Source: Formivibrio citricus (lineage in GTDB: Bacteria > Pseudomonadota > Gammaproteobacteria > Burkholderiales > Chitinibacteraceae). Taken from it: a stretch of DNA of 64,000 nucleotides. Below, piece by piece: positions 63,047-64,000 of the stretch. The position numbers and the translations under genes were made by a program. The notes beneath the pieces were generated by a model. It ran no database searches. It had not been told where the DNA came from and saw only the letters and a list, made by a program, of their open reading frames with translations. Position 1 is the stretch's first letter. The number at the start of each line of letters is the position of its first letter. The DNA is taken from positions 124,001-188,000 of the forward strand of contig NZ_FOVE01000004.1 in the NCBI RefSeq assembly GCF_900115065.1, in the 5' to 3' direction.

Positions 63047-64000
63047 ATCCGCTACTCCCTGCCGGCTGGTCGCTACCGGCCCTGCCGCCGCTGTCACTCT
63101 ACATCCATTTCCCCTGGTGCATCCGCAAGTGCCCGTACTGCGATTTCAATTCGCACGCGGTCAAGGGCGCGCTGCCCGAGGCCGAATACATCGATGCGCT
63201 GATCGCCGATCTGGAGCACAGCCTGCCGATGATCTGGGGGCGTCCGGTGCAGACCATTTTCATGGGCGGCGGCACACCGAGCCTGTTTTCTGCCGCCGCC
63301 ATCAGCCGCCTGCTCGACGCGATCCGCGCCCGTGTGCGCCTGTTGCCGGAAGCCGAAATCACGCTCGAAGCCAACCCCGGCACCTTCGAAGCAGAGAAAT
63401 TCGCCGGCTACCGTGCGGCCGGCATCAACCGGCTTTCGATCGGCATCCAGAGCTTCAACGACCGGCATCTCGCTGCGCTGGGGCGGGTGCATAACCGCGC
63501 AGAAGCAGAGCAGGCCATCGACATCGCCCGCGCGCAGTTCGACAACTTCAACCTCGACCTGATGTACGCGCTGCCGCAGCAAACACTGGCCGAAGCGCTG
63601 GCGGACATCGACACCGCGATTGCCGCCGGCTCGACGCACATTTCCGCCTACCACCTGACGCTGGAGCCCAACACCGCCTTCGCCGCCGCCCCGCCTTCGT
63701 TGCCCGACGATGACGTTTGCGCCGACATGCAGGAAGCCATCGAAGCACGGCTCGCCGCTGCCGGGTTCGAGCACTACGAAACCTCCGCCTTCGCCCGCCC
63801 CGGCCGGCAGACGCGCCACAACCTCAACTATTGGCGTTTCGGCGACTACCTCGGCATCGGCGCCGGCGCGCACGGCAAGATCAGTTTTCCGGATCGCATC
63901 GTGCGCCAGGCACGCTACCGCCACCCGACCGAATACCTGACCCGGATGAAGCAAGGCTCGGCGATCCAGAGCGAAGAGATCGTCCCGCTCGATCAACTGC
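63043..64000 (+). CDS. hemW: Heme chaperone HemW (radical SAM), 3' truncated by window edge
   Basis: HemW is a radical-SAM family protein related to coproporphyrinogen dehydrogenase HemN that acts as a heme chaperone. The visible 319 codons begin MNPLLPAGWSLPALPPLSLY and include the 4Fe-4S motif in HFPWCIRKCPYCDFNSH (CxxxCxxC), then FMGGGTPSLFS, NRLSIGIQSFNDRHLAALGR and GIGAGAHGKIS. The short CxxxCxxC form without the extra HemN cysteine fits HemW. The frame stays open to the last base of the window, so the C-terminus (about 60-70 residues) lies outside. Confidence 0.95.
   Translation, partial: MNPLLPAGWSLPALPPLSLYIHFPWCIRKCPYCDFNSHAVKGALPEAEYIDALIADLEHSLPMIWGRPVQTIFMGGGTPSLFSAAAISRLLDAIRARVRLLPEAEITLEANPGTFEAEKFAGYRAAGINRLSIGIQSFNDRHLAALGRVHNRAEAEQAIDIARAQFDNFNLDLMYALPQQTLAEALADIDTAIAAGSTHISAYHLTLEPNTAFAAAPPSLPDDDVCADMQEAIEARLAAAGFEHYETSAFARPGRQTRHNLNYWRFGDYLGIGAGAHGKISFPDRIVRQARYRHPTEYLTRMKQGSAIQSEEIVPLDQL

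Overview
The window is a GC-rich bacterial chromosome segment. Gene families, gene order and RNA genes point to a betaproteobacterium, probably near Rhodocyclales or Nitrosomonadales. Supporting features are the end of a nuo operon, the block thrS-infC-rpmI-rplT-pheS-pheT-ihfA-MerR-tRNA-Pro, a Chp (Pil) chemosensory operon and tRNA genes with encoded CCA. The taxonomic call is inference. No rRNA, CRISPR array, prophage or transposase gene was found.

Layout. 1-4800: nuoL (cut by the left edge), nuoM and nuoN, ending at a probable bidirectional terminator. 4911-13927: a minus-strand run of eight envelope genes, namely two multi-span membrane proteins resembling GT-C glycosyltransferases, a methyltransferase, a GtrA-like protein, a polyprenyl-phosphate type GT2 glycosyltransferase, a membrane-fused spermidine-synthase-like protein and two PAP2 phosphatases. 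A 167-bp near-palindrome lies inside the run. 14202-28222: a full Tad/Flp pilus locus, from two Flp pilins and a prepilin peptidase through secretin, pseudopilins, ATPases and inner-membrane platform to a TPR/LytR_C lipoprotein. It also contains an AAA+ ATPase with a helical, winged-helix-like N-terminus that is not a standard Tad component.

28304-36064: translation block. tRNA-Val is followed by a 13-codon leader peptide with six threonine codons, alternative hairpins and an intrinsic terminator just before thrS; this looks like a classical ribosome-mediated attenuator for threonyl-tRNA synthetase. Then come infC (apparent ATA start), rpmI, rplT, pheS, pheT, ihfA, a MerR-type regulator and tRNA-Pro. 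36237-38852: a PAS/GGDEF/EAL protein. 39074-41484: a small membrane protein, a COG2403-type P-loop enzyme and a ClpP-like protease. 41547-44773: pth, a 237-bp MITE-like element, a ParA-like ATPase, a CobW-type metallochaperone GTPase and engB.

44778-44917 holds a candidate small RNA with its own promoter, four hairpins and pyrimidine-rich loops. 45154-54318 is the pilG-pilH-pilI-pilJ-chpA chemosensory operon, whose 1881-residue ChpA contains ten perfect 12-bp tandem repeats. It is followed by a cobalamin riboswitch and a btuB-like receptor. The right end carries an unknown membrane protein, rph, a YkgJ-like protein, hflX, dusA, a retropepsin-like protease, rdgB, a small conserved-looking protein and hemW, which runs off the right edge.

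Two pilus-related systems (Tad secretion and Chp control of type IV pili) plus a c-di-GMP enzyme suggest a surface-attached lifestyle. The observations most worth follow-up are the thrS attenuator, the candidate sRNA upstream of pilG, the unassigned glycolipid-type operon and the non-canonical Tad-locus ATPase.
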